Below are positions 13,298 to 23,187 of a stretch of 64,000 bases of DNA, piece after piece (within the stretch, counting starts at the first letter, position 1; every line of letters begins with the position of its first letter). The position numbers were made by a program, and so were the translations under genes. Source of the stretch: Pseudopithomyces maydicus (Eukaryota; Ascomycota; Dothideomycetes; Pleosporales; Didymosphaeriaceae); assembly GCA_026873275.1 (NCBI GenBank), contig JANTUC010000001.1, forward strand, positions 186,001-250,000, written 5' to 3'. Below the pieces are notes generated by a model. That model ran no database searches. It was given only the letters and a program-made list of their open reading frames with translations, and was not told the origin of the DNA.

Positions 13298-14667
13298 ATG
13301 CAGTCCTTCAAAAAGTTGATCGCCAAGTTGCGCAGCCGGAACCGAGCCCCGGTCGCTGCCAACTCCAATGGCAATAACAATAAAGCTGCGCCCCGGTCAG
13401 GACCCAGCGGCGCAAACGAGCAACAAGTCATGGCAACTGCTACCGCCCCCACGCTGACAATCACCTTGAGAAACGCCTCAAGCAGCAGTCAAGTCTATGT
13501 CTATGTCTCAGGCTTGGCCTTGGACGGCGGCAACCGTCACATGTTCCTCCAGTCGGACGGCAAGACCATCTACTACCCGTCGTCCCCTGCAAATGTTGGC
13601 TCTCCTCTCGCAGCCGATGTTGCCATCCCGCTAGGTGCTCCCGGCTCGACCAAGGATATCACCATTCCGCGGATAGCAGGTGGAAGAGTGTGGTTCTCTA
13701 TCGGCGCAAAGCTTGTCTTCGCCCTGAACCCGGGACCAGGCATCGTCGAGGTATGCACCAATTCTGTCATCTTTAATTACAATTGCTGATTGAAATCAAA
13801 GCCTTCTGTTTCGAACCCCAGCGACCCGAACATTAACCTTGATTGGGGGTACGTATCTCCAACGGCGAGAAGGGAAAGTTCGTGTTCTGACTTTTTGACC
13901 ACAGATTCTGCGAGTTCACCTACAACGCAGATCAGCTCTTCGCCAACATCTCCTGCGTCGATTTCATCAGCATCCCGGTTGCACTAACACTGACCAGCAC
14001 CTCTGGTAGGGTTCAGAGCGTGCCAGGTCTCCCCGCAAACGGACTCACCACCATTGTCAACGGCCTGAAACAGCAAGCAGCTGCCGATGGTCGCCCATGG
14101 GATAAGCTAGTCTACCCCTCTAGTGGGACACCCCTTCGCGTACTTTCACCTCTCAAACTTCTGGATGGGTTACCAAACGCCTGGGACGGCTACTGGGACG
14201 GCTACGTCAACCAGGTGTGGAGCCGCTTCGGTGGTACTGATATGACAGTCAACACGCAGGCCGCAGCTGGTAACATCACGGGCCGTGTGTCTAACGGGCA
14301 GCTCTCGCTCGGCGACGCGGGGACTTTCAACAAACCCAACGCAAGGGATATCTGGACTTGCAGCGAAGGACCTTTTGCGACTGGCAGCAACGCTGCGCGC
14401 AATGCTGTCATCCCGAGGCTCGCGGCCGCTTTCAATCGCAGCACAATGCTCGACGCAACACAATTCCCCAACGGTAGTACCCCAGGAGACTATTACAAGA
14501 ACCCGACAACAAACCACTACGCGCGATTGGTCCACCAGACCATGAAAGATGGCCGCGGATACGCGTTCCCCTACGACGACGTTGTTCCCGATGGAGGCAG
14601 CGATGTTGCGGGTACGGTCTTTGACGGTAGCCCGAGTAACTGGACGATTGCCATTGGGGGCAACTAG
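13298..14667 (+). CDS. GH64 beta-1,3-glucanase (thaumatin-like fold)
   Basis: GH64 enzymes cut long beta-1,3-glucan, releasing laminaripentaose in the characterised members, and act in wall remodelling or attack on other fungi. Exons: 13298-13750, 13802-13848, 13905-14667 (420 aa). Introns have GTATGC..AAG and GTACGT..CAG. Family landmarks are TLTITLRNASSSSQVYVYV, the LQSDGKTIYYP block, IPRIAGGRVWFSIG, NPGPGIVE joined by splicing to PSVSNPSDPNIN-LDWG-FCEFTYN, and GYVNQVWSRF. Assignment of the catalytic acidic pair is not safe by eye. The N-terminus (MQSFKKLIAKLRSRNR) is basic, with no obvious signal peptide. After the TAG at 14665 the same frame stays open for another 78 codons; nothing in it is recognisable. 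Confidence 0.9.
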
Positions 14668-15685
14668 TGCCCGCCCCCTTGTCCGTTCCGTACCGAACCA
14701 GAGTGGCAGCAGTTCCGGATGGAGCCAGGGTGGCACTATGGGTATTCTACGGGTACCAATGGTAGTGGCCCAACACCCAGGTACGACTCGGCGTTCAACG
14801 CGAGCAAGCCAAGGAGAGACCCTTCTTGGATTTTCGGTTTGTTTGGTCCGATAGAGACGGATTTTCAGTTCGGTAAAGGTGTACCAGCTGCGTGCGAATT
14901 ATGATAATGTTAGTATAGAGGGATGGGATCTCTTTGGTTAGTCTCCTTGATACCCTCGCTTCATCATTCTATGTACATACTTCGCTTATTCTTTATTGAT
15001 ACTTATACTTTGCATCCAGCTTGCTTTTGCATTTGTTGTAAGGCACTGGTTTGCAATACATAACCATTATGGAATCCATTCCACGATCTCTCTAGCATGC
15101 GAATTATTAATGAAACGTGAAAATGAGATGAACAGGTGCCAGGCTGCGCTGTGTGATACTCAAGAGAAGATAGCTTCAACTTGTGAAACTTTGGTCCGGA
15201 CTGCATTCGCTGCGGCTTACCGATAGCGGCACTTGGAACGATGGCTCTGCTACTTCAACGGCTGGCGTTCAAGAATAATGGTACTGTATCTCGTTTTATG
15301 CTAGTCGGATTTCAAATCAGGCGGCAACGAATGAACGATGTTTAGTTCCATCTGTTGGTACCGCACTTTCAATTCCTGGAAAGTTGCCTCAACACGCACA
15401 CGCGCTACCGCTACCATAGCGCGGTCAGTATTATTTTACGACCCGCAAGAAGAGAGTAACTCTCTCCTACACAAGTTTCAACAGACGTAGGGAACTCACT
15501 GCATCACAAGTCAACCCATACCTTACCCCTCGTGCACGCACCCTTGGGAAACGACAGCAGTGCGCCCCTGTCCTCTATAAACTACTTGCGCAAGTACAAA
15601 ATAGACACCCCGCACAGTCTCCGATCAGCTCTAGTCGTGCTCACTATCTACATCATCCATCAAGACATACATCCCCCGAGAAAAC
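14668..15685. other. Intergenic between GH64 and Sec9-like gene
   Basis: It holds the GH64 3' region, including a same-frame open extension to 14904, and the promoter of the next gene. No independent gene is visible. Confidence 0.5.
15576..15581 (+). promoter_or_regulatory. TATA box of the Sec9-like gene
   Basis: TATAAA lies 110 bp upstream of the ATG at 15686, followed by a C-rich leader (CACCCCGCACAGTC). Spacing fits a fungal core promoter. Confidence 0.5.
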
Positions 15686-17146
15686 ATGGGTGTGAATAAG
15701 AAGCCAATCCTGAAGATGGTGTCCACCCTCAGAAACAATAAAGTTTTGAGGGGCATAAGTGAAGCTAAGAGTAAAACATGGCCATCAAGGATGTCTAAGA
15801 CAGGTGCATTAGAAGAAATTTGGGAAGATGCAGAGCAAGAAAATGATCAGGCCAACGACTCAACCGAGGAAAGACCAGTTATATCCCTACCATACGAAGA
15901 TACAGCATCCAGCCCAAGGAGCCATAGTTCCTACGATCTTCGGGCTCGCACAATGAATCCAGACATACGACCACATACCGCCGACCCCAGATCCGATGAA
16001 GGAATGAGCAGTCAAGAACCAGTCAAGCAGCGACCCGCCAGCGCACTACCTCAATCCCCAGGCCAACAGATCAAGCCCCGAGGTCTCAAAAAAGTAGTTT
16101 CCCTACTCAGCCCCGTAAAAGGCAAAACCGAGCCGACATCCCCTCGAGTGAACTTGCCGTTCGTACTGCCGCCCCCCAAGCTACCGTCGCCAGGGTTCTC
16201 CGTGCCTCTCCCCGAAGCACCATACTCGATTTCGTCCTCACCTTTTGCGCAGAGCTTCGCGTCGTCCTTGGCTAGTACCACTGGAGAAGAAATAGAAATC
16301 GATACGCCTCTGACAGATGTCGCGCCTACCCCATCGCTCACGACTATCGAACCCGTTACACAAGATCTTGACGATGCTGCCATCGAAAACATCGCAAAAG
16401 ATTTTGACGATGCTGCCGTCGAACCCATGACAGAAGATTCCGACGATGTCACCAGCGAACCCATCACAGAAGACCCCGAAGATGCCGCCATCCTCTCCAC
16501 CAAGCAAGCCATCCGCGATCTCAAACTCGCCGACGCCTCCTCCACCCAGCACGCCCTCCACCTCGCCTACTCAGCCCGCGACACCGGCATCGCAACCCTA
16601 GGCCGCCTGGCGAACCAAAGCGAACGCCTCGCCAACGTCCAACTCCGCCTCCACGAAGCCAGCGTCCAAACCCGCATCGCAGGCGAACAAATCCGCGACC
16701 TCAAACACGCGAGGAAATTCCTCCGTCTATCAAACCCCTTCTTCGCATCCACACGTATCAGCAACCTGGACGACGAAAATGTCCGCATCCACCAGGCGGA
16801 GCGCGCGGAGCGTGCAGCGTTGCGGAGGGAAAGGTGGGAGGCGGCGTTGAGCAAGCGCGTTGTTGTTCGCACTACGGAGGTAGATGGCGAGAACGGGATC
16901 AGTAGGATTGTGGAGCGTGCGAAGTACCAGTTCGAGCCGGATGAGGAGGATGAGTTGTTGGAAGTGGAGATTGAGAAGAATTTGGAGGAGTTGGGGAGGG
17001 TGGCGCCGGAGTTGAGGGAGATTGCGGTGAGGGTGGGGGAGAGAATGGTGGAGAATGGGGAGAAGTTGGAGAGGGCGGGGGAGATGGTGGATAAGGTTGG
17101 GGAGGAGGTGGTAAGGAATCGGTGTGCGATTGGGAGGATTGAATAG
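15686..17146 (+). CDS. SNAP-25/Sec9-type t-SNARE, divergent
   Basis: Qb,c-SNAREs such as Sec9 pair with Sso and Snc to drive fusion of secretory vesicles with the plasma membrane. This 486-residue, single-exon protein has a long disordered N-terminus with four 12-residue acidic repeats. A first SNARE motif lies at about residues 285-345 (YSARDTGIATLGRLANQSE) and a second at about 432-480 (NLEELGRVAPELREIAVRVG). Aligning to SNAP-25, the first zero layer keeps Gln (about Gln311). The second zero layer falls on Asn (about Asn457, in MVENGEKL) instead of Gln. There is no transmembrane segment, as expected. The 3' third of the gene is strongly G-rich on the coding strand. It may be a second, specialised Sec9 paralogue. 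Family assignment is good; in vivo fusion role is inferred. Confidence 0.78.
   Translation: MGVNKKPILKMVSTLRNNKVLRGISEAKSKTWPSRMSKTGALEEIWEDAEQENDQANDSTEERPVISLPYEDTASSPRSHSSYDLRARTMNPDIRPHTADPRSDEGMSSQEPVKQRPASALPQSPGQQIKPRGLKKVVSLLSPVKGKTEPTSPRVNLPFVLPPPKLPSPGFSVPLPEAPYSISSSPFAQSFASSLASTTGEEIEIDTPLTDVAPTPSLTTIEPVTQDLDDAAIENIAKDFDDAAVEPMTEDSDDVTSEPITEDPEDAAILSTKQAIRDLKLADASSTQHALHLAYSARDTGIATLGRLANQSERLANVQLRLHEASVQTRIAGEQIRDLKHARKFLRLSNPFFASTRISNLDDENVRIHQAERAERAALRRERWEAALSKRVVVRTTEVDGENGISRIVERAKYQFEPDEEDELLEVEIEKNLEELGRVAPELREIAVRVGERMVENGEKLERAGEMVDKVGEEVVRNRCAIGRIE
16364..16490 (+). repeat. Four 36-bp coding repeats (D-x-D/E-D-A/V-A/T ...)
   Basis: Units start at 16364, 16400, 16436 and 16472. 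They encode variants of DLDDAAIENIAK. The exact 36-bp period and diverged sequence suggest internal duplication within the disordered region of the Sec9-like protein. Confidence 0.7.
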
Positions 17147-17446
17147 GTGGACGTGGGGGAGATGGAATGGGATGGGATGGTTTGATTTTGAATGGGGATT
17201 TAGTCATCGAAGATATGTGAACGAGTGACGCATCACGATTACGAGCATAGAACAAGTCAAGCTATTGATAAAAACGTAATATCGTTTTCATTGAAGTCTT
17301 TCAAATGCTAAAATGGTATAAAACATATACAAAGAACCGTCGAAACAGACAAACAAAGAAGAGATTGTCAAAGTGCGAACTCCACGCTGTTCTCCAACTC
17401 AAAACTTTTCGAGCGCAATAATCACTGACTCGCAAGGTGAATGGGT
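17147..17446. other. Convergent 3' intergenic
   Basis: Holds the 3' ends of the Sec9-like gene (+) and the AA9 gene (-). G-rich tracts continue for a few tens of bases after the SNARE stop. No gene. Confidence 0.5.
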
Positions 17447-18697
17447 CTAAGCGACGAACTCACGAGCGTGCCTGCGCCAGTGAGTGTGCTCGCCACCCCA
17501 AGCACTGGGCTCGCCATCGTTGTAGTCAGCGTTGCTCCAGTCGTAGGACTCATCATCGCCTTCCTCCTCATCGTCCTCATCGTAGTCTTCACCATCGTCC
17601 TCCTCGTTGTCACCCTCCTCGCTCTCCTCGCTGTCCTCTTCGGGGGTAGCGGCGGGTGTGGGTGTGGGCGCAGCGACGTAGCCTGCCTCACTGGAAGGAG
17701 AAGCAACAGAGGCAACGGCGGTGGCCGATGCAGCGACCGGGAAAGCAACGCCGTCCACGCCCGCAGGAGTGGCCGCTGGGGCGCTAGCGCTGCTGGGGGA
17801 GGTACCAGTGCTGCCAGAGGAAGAACCAGAATCAGAGCTACCGGAAGAAGAGCCGGAGCCTCCGGCGATGGAGACAACGGCCGGGCCGGGGGCATCGAAT
17901 GTAACACCCGCCTCGTGGTTGTACAAGTCGAAAGTGAGCTGGGGGTCGGACGAGGAGTAGATCTCGGTCGCCTTGATACCGGCTGGGATCTCGGCGTTGT
18001 CGTTACCGTTCTGGATAGCGATGTTCAGCGCCTGCGGCCAGAACTGTCTCTCGGATACCGGGCCGTTGTTGTGGACGGAGGCAACCTCAGTGCGGAGCAC
18101 GTAGTTTCCGCTGGGAAGGTCCTTGGGAATGGTGACGGTCTGTGTGTTACCGTTCTTGTAGAAGATGTCGTCAGTGCCCCAGTAACCGGTGTTAGCAGTG
18201 TCTCCACCCTCAGCGTATCGTGTGCCAGCAGGGTAGTCGATCAGGCCAGACTGGTGAATCTTGAAGAATGAGAGTTCCTCCTTGTTCACGTTGGCACAGT
18301 CACCGTTGCAGGGTGCGAGCCAGGTGGCGGTCCAACCGTGGTGCGAGCAGTCCCAACCGACTTCACTCTGCTGGCACTCACCGTCGTGTTGCCATGTGAA
18401 CTTGACGTCGCTGCCGGCATCGACTGGGGCGGTAAAGGGCGAGGGCTCTGCGTTCATGTGGGCAATAATGTCGGGGGTGTTGATTGCGTCTCCCATGACG
18501 GGCTGGAAGCCCCAGCCCTGGTCGGTCCTCCATGCTGGAGAGGAGTCGTCGCCGCCAGACTTGTTCTCGGCGTAGAAACCCTGGTAGGTCTTGCCTCCAG
18601 CTTCGAATTCCTTGACGTAGGTATGGGCAGAGGCTTGAGCAGCAAATGCAGCCGCAATGATGGCGGCCGAGTTAACGAACTTGGACATGACAGGCAT
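17447..18697 (-). CDS. AA9 lytic polysaccharide monooxygenase with long acidic tail
   Basis: AA9 LPMOs are secreted copper enzymes that oxidatively cleave cellulose and related glucans. This is a single exon of 416 aa. The signal peptide (from Met1 or Met4; MSKFVNSAAIIAAAFAAQASA) ends so that His25 becomes the mature N-terminus (HTYV), as a histidine brace requires. The second copper His is His119 in CSHHGW. The third block has His209 (SVHNNG) and Gln218. The next landmark, usually Q-x-Y-P-Q-C, reads QFWPQA here, so the axial Tyr position is Trp220 and the usual Cys is Ala223. After the catalytic domain come a Ser/Gly linker and a strongly acidic Glu/Asp tail ending in a His/Arg-rich segment. 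Family confident; activity is uncertain because of Trp220. Confidence 0.87.
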   Translation of the reverse strand: MPVMSKFVNSAAIIAAAFAAQASAHTYVKEFEAGGKTYQGFYAENKSGGDDSSPAWRTDQGWGFQPVMGDAINTPDIIAHMNAEPSPFTAPVDAGSDVKFTWQHDGECQQSEVGWDCSHHGWTATWLAPCNGDCANVNKEELSFFKIHQSGLIDYPAGTRYAEGGDTANTGYWGTDDIFYKNGNTQTVTIPKDLPSGNYVLRTEVASVHNNGPVSERQFWPQALNIAIQNGNDNAEIPAGIKATEIYSSSDPQLTFDLYNHEAGVTFDAPGPAVVSIAGGSGSSSGSSDSGSSSGSTGTSPSSASAPAATPAGVDGVAFPVAASATAVASVASPSSEAGYVAAPTPTPAATPEEDSEESEEGDNEEDDGEDYDEDDEEEGDDESYDWSNADYNDGEPSAWGGEHTHWRRHAREFVA

Positions 18698-18898
18698 ATT
18701 GGTGGTTGTTTGAGTCGAAGATGGGTTTCCAGAAACAATTGTGTACGTTATAAGACAAAGGGGGACTTATAATAGCTCCAGAGCTAACAAAAGAATGACT
18801 GTTCCTATGAAAGGACGATAAGCGAAAGAGATCGAATGGAACTGAGAAGTAATACAGATGTGTGCTGTGGAGAAGCACCGAGGTGTCGACACCCGCAG

Positions 18899-18906
18899 CT
18901 TATATA
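18899..18906 (-). promoter_or_regulatory. TATA box of the AA9 gene
   Basis: TATATAAG reads on the minus strand about 200 bp upstream of the AA9 start. It is the only strong TATA match in that leader. Confidence 0.5.
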
Positions 18907-21840
18907 CGTCCACGCATGCACGATGATGGGGCCTTCCACGATGCGGCGTTCAGCCTCGTAGGAGCATCTGGCTCTCGAACTGATCATCTCCGGCCTGAAG
19001 AGGCGCGGGCTGTGATTGGCGACGCTAATGTAGGAACAAAACAATGGCAGGGGTTTGGCGGGCACTCGCAGCGGCAGGCCAGGGTATCCGCTTGGCTGTC
19101 AGGGAAGTCCGCTCCGTAGTCTACCATTACGTGCGAGTAAGTATGCTTTGAGTGCCCCAGTCCGTAGGGCGTGTGCTACACTACCACGACCGACCATCGC
19201 TGCTATTGCCTCTCAGAGCTCGCAGCAGGTCCGTCTCGTGCGAACCTGCGCCTGCGGACAGTGTACTGCGTCGTGACCTCGCTTCGCCTGTTGTTGCTGT
19301 CTGTCGACTTTGACTTGCCGCCACCTTGCTGCCACCGTGCCGCCATCGAGCCGCCGCTCATGGCACTGTTGGACGGCTCTCCACCCCTGATGACAGTACT
19401 TTCATTCAGGTACGAGCGAATCACATCGTCATCAGCGCTGTCGCAACGCGTCTACGATCCGCCGTTGGGCGCGCGTGCAGGGGCCGGGAAGATCGGATCA
19501 GCGCGAGGCGTTGACGGCGTTGGCAGCAGGGCTCCACAAGGCGAGCTTTCACCAGTTTGTGCGTTTCAGCTCCCCCGGTTTTCTTTAGCGAACAGCACCT
19601 ATCGATAGCAGCCATGTAGATGGGCCCTAGTTTGGAGATGGGCGTCGAAACACAACCGTTTAAACTTTCTCAAGGGGATACAGTGCCACACCTGCAAGCA
19701 AGCCCTCCAGTGTCTGCACCCCTGAACGCACACTACTTTGGGGCGCCTTCTAGGACGCCTAGATGCCTAGAACACAGTAGATTGCAGGTTTTGCTTTATG
19801 CTACACAGAAAGGAATTTACGTACGTAATGTGTGGCCAGCCATGGAAATGTTGCACTGTGCTCAAGTCCTTCCCGCACATGCAGGTACCTGGGGAACGTA
19901 CAGGGGAGCAAGCAACCAAATAGGCAATTTTTTGCACTTCCTTTGTTTTGCATGTTTCAAGGCGGACTACGGGTATAGCTGACTGAACACGGGCCAGGGA
20001 ACTGCTTGTTTCCTGCACGTGCTTCGCAATGTCACTTCCCGCTGCCACGCCCCATGGCCCGCAGCTCAAATCTACACACACCGTTGATATCGATTAGGAG
20101 CCGCTGCCAAAACCAGGCTCCATACAGGCGGGGATCCGTCCTGCAATTAAGTTTGTACAAGCGAGTAACGTGTCATCGTGCAGTAGACCCTTTCACAAAG
20201 TGACAAAGTCTCGACACCACGCAATCGTTGAGTTCAAATTATGTCGGGTTATTACTATGTGGGAACCGTGTACCCTGGTACTCACGTGGGCGGGAGTGAG
20301 CAGCCCCACACATTTGCCTCCACGAGGGATACTGGGTCGGTGAAAAAGGAACTCCGTCGCTGCAGTGCCTGCATACCTCATCTGCTCAACACCTGATACT
20401 TACTCTCGATCGAGGATGTCATCTATGGGCATCACCAGGACAACGTCTTGATTGACCTTCTGATTAATCCAGGGAACAGACAAAGCATCGACGATGTCCT
20501 CGTGTGACCAAAGCCACTCCGCTACCCCGAGGTCTCGCCAGGCCTTCCCACCTTCGTGACTCCACTCGTCCACCCCCCACTGGTGAATGACTCGGCCTTT
20601 TCAACGCCCACTACAAAATTTGTGCGCATCAGCGCCTTGAGTGGAGTTGCCCGATGGTTTGCCCTAGGCAGGCAGCGATTTAGTTATGTTGTGGGTCGTG
20701 TTACTACTACCTCTAGAAGCGCCCTTTGTGAGCGACACGCCCGAGAGGATGAAACAAACTAATTTGAAGCAGACCCATTATGTTCATGTTTTACTACTCA
20801 CTGCGAACGTCCCTTAGTCCGCGCTACGAACTTCGAGTTCCTTCGGTACACATTACAAACTTCGAGCCAGCAGCCAGCAGCCAACAATGACCAGCACGAG
20901 TTTTGCGCAAGCGCAGACGGCGTTTCGCCATCTCCATGGGGCAACACGGCCTTTCTTACCGGGAATAAGCATGATGATCGCCCCGATTACGTCACCGATC
21001 ATGGGTTTCAGTCTACCTAAGTCTGACGCAGGCCTTATACCATAACCCGAGTTTGCCTTCAAACGATCTTATGTGGGTAACAGCGATCAGGAAAGGCAGA
21101 CTGCTATTCCAAACGTTGATTTCGGTGGGATTCGTGTTCTCTGACAATTCAGATTCGCACAACACGACCAGCCAACGGAAAGAGCGTCTCGGCAATCCTT
21201 TGAAACTTTAAATCCAACATCGGCACGAACACCATCGCTCGATCCACACACAATACATATAAGAGGGAATACAGGCCTAGTGCTATCTCCAGAGAACTCT
21301 CTCAGAGAAAGCGTTGTCGCTCAACACCGCGGCTGGGTTGTATTGTTGCCCGAACTCTCGAGCCGGAGCAAGTCTAGGCATAGACATAAAACCCCTCGTT
21401 GTTCGGATAGAAGACCCGCCGCGGCCTAGGAAAGAACAAGGCTTGTCTACAATGACATCATCAAAGTAAATATCAGGGTTTGGATAGCATTGCCCTCCTT
21501 ACTCTAAGTCTGGGGGTATCAAATATCTCGGCTCACGCATGCGAGTCGAATTCTTTTCCTACTAAAATGCCAGCCTACAATAAGACCATTTGGGAACATT
21601 TATAAAAGACCGCGAATCATATCGAAATCAAAAATTAGGTGCAGCGAAGGATACGGAGAGGTTTTCACGATTATAAGCTGTGGTTGCGACATATCCTATC
21701 TGTATTACAACACCCCGTTAAGTAAAAGCCCCATCAGTAGAAAATACATAATGTGTCGCGAAATCCATGAGATACAAAGTAAAGGACAGATAACTGAATC
21801 TGAAAATTGACCGAAAAATTCGCCCCACGAGATTGAACAT
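18907..21840. other. 3 kb gap between AA9 and secreted-protein genes
   Basis: Mostly without supportable genes. The exception is a possible minus-strand exon at about 20404-20665, listed separately. Many short ORFs exist on both strands, but none has a recognisable domain. Confidence 0.45.
20404..20665 (-). pseudogene. Possible unannotated exon or gene remnant
   Basis: Two overlapping minus-strand frames read like real protein: KALMRTNFVVGVEKAESF and, one frame back, VGKAWRDLGVAEWLWSHEDI running on to VVLVMPIDDILDR. A one-base shortfall in the CCC run 20547-20549 would join them, the same -1 pattern seen in confirmed genes. A TAG acceptor-like site precedes the block near 20665, and a perfect GTAAGT donor follows at 20403-20398. 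I found no clear start exon. The product is not recognised. It could be a real multi-exon gene, a decayed gene or coincidence. Confidence 0.3.
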
Positions 21841-23187
21841 TCAAACCAGAATAATTCGCCTTGAAGTCGCCCTCTTCTGGAGTTGATTACCTTTGCGCCG
21901 CTCAATCATGCCGCCTCGCTTGACGTAGCCTGCATCAGCCGATCCGTAAGGTTCCTCTGCCTCTTCGTAATCAGAGGATGGATCGGGGCCGTTGGGTGTT
22001 GTAGGCGAAGCTGTGGCATTGTCATCGCTGCTAGCTGGGGTACTCGCATGAGATGCAACGGTTGTAGCGACGCTGGGGGTCTCGTATCCAGCTGAGTTTG
22101 TACCGGGCAGCTGGCTTGCATGGGCTCCAGCTTTGGTGGCCGAAGGATACCAGGTTGCCTGAGCGGTGGGGTACACTGACGAGCTGTGATAAGAGCAAGT
22201 GAAAGTTTCTCCTGGCTTCGTTGCAGTGACCGTTTCTTTGGTGTAGTGGTATACCCCAGGCGAGTAGACGTTCGTTGTCAAATATTTACACTCTGTATCT
22301 TCTTCGTATCTTGTGACGGTAGGCTGAACAATGATGTAATACCCTGGCTTGTCGGCATATATCGTAGTTGTCTTGGTCAGTATCTTCGTGCTATCACCCT
22401 TGGTACCATATACACCATATCGTGCAGTGATAGAGCAAGGCTCGCTGACAGAAGTGGTGAGACCGCCGTAAGTTACAGTAGAACCAGCAGAAGCAGTGTA
22501 TGTTGCCTCTGAAGGAACAGTCATAGTTGTGTGCATAGTAACATCGAATGCGGGTATAGTGTACGTTCCGGGGTTCCCATAGCTTGTTGATATGGGAGTG
22601 GGGGCGCCATAAGTATATGTCGTGTTGTAGTATGACCATTTTCCGTGCTTGAACTCCTTAATGTGTGGAGGCTGATATATCATCTCATCGTTCCCATGGC
22701 ACTTCTTGCCGCAAAGACCAGAACCTGGATAGCCTTGTAAGGCCTCAGGCCCTAGATATTGGAACTCAGTCTCTCCAATCATCTCGTATAGCTCTTTCCA
22801 ACTCTGTGTTCTGTTGCCTAGGACAGTATTGTTGTTATAAGGAGTGCCCGTGAAAGTAGCATAGGGCAACCTGAGACTTGTTGGTGTGTGGGTGATCGTG
22901 GTCTTGATATGGCGAATCGTGATGGGCTCTTCCGTTTTCGTGACAGTGCATTGATTGCCATCAACATCAGTGATGATAGTGGAAACCCATAGGTAGTGGC
23001 CATATGTCGAAGCGCTGGGAACGTAAGATGGAATAGACTGGTACTGTGCAGTGACAGTGACAGGATGATGAGAACCGCTGGGTGTAATGGTCGTGATTCC
23101 GTTTTGATGCACACTGGAAGCTGAACGTAAACTACTAATGTGACCAGATACAACTCCAACGATAGACAAAGGCAATAGGAGATACAT
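21841..23187 (-). CDS. Secreted Ser/Thr/Tyr-rich surface protein
   Basis: Function unknown. This is a single exon of 448 aa. It has an N-terminal hydrophobic signal peptide (MYLLLPLSIVGVVSG), then many Thr/Ser/Tyr-rich beta-type repeats (TVTYGGLTTS, TTTIYADKPGYYIIVQP, TKETVTATKPGETF), as in fungal adhesins and wall glycoproteins. A central region holds closely spaced Cys (GSGLCGKKCHGND). N-glycosylation sequons are frequent (NNNT, NRT, NTT, NAT). The C-terminal third is low-complexity Ser/Thr/Pro and acidic, ending in a basic segment with several KR pairs that could be Kex2 sites. There is no clear GPI signal. An extracellular or wall location is inferred. Confidence 0.65.
   Translation of the reverse strand: MYLLLPLSIVGVVSGHISSLRSASSVHQNGITTITPSGSHHPVTVTAQYQSIPSYVPSASTYGHYLWVSTIITDVDGNQCTVTKTEEPITIRHIKTTITHTPTSLRLPYATFTGTPYNNNTVLGNRTQSWKELYEMIGETEFQYLGPEALQGYPGSGLCGKKCHGNDEMIYQPPHIKEFKHGKWSYYNTTYTYGAPTPISTSYGNPGTYTIPAFDVTMHTTMTVPSEATYTASAGSTVTYGGLTTSVSEPCSITARYGVYGTKGDSTKILTKTTTIYADKPGYYIIVQPTVTRYEEDTECKYLTTNVYSPGVYHYTKETVTATKPGETFTCSYHSSSVYPTAQATWYPSATKAGAHASQLPGTNSAGYETPSVATTVASHASTPASSDDNATASPTTPNGPDPSSDYEEAEEPYGSADAGYVKRGGMIERRKGNQLQKRATSRRIILV

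Noticed and set aside
13805..13820. tRNA B-box-like TTCGAACCCC
   Set aside because: It lies inside the GH64 exon encoding VSNPSD; no cloverleaf partner sequence was seen.
16899..17255. Proline-rich minus-strand ORF
   Set aside because: It is the complement of the G-rich end of the SNARE gene.
17447..18772. Long plus-strand ORFs opposite the AA9 gene
   Set aside because: They are shadows of the repetitive, GC-rich coding strand. The minus strand has the signal peptide and all LPMO motifs.
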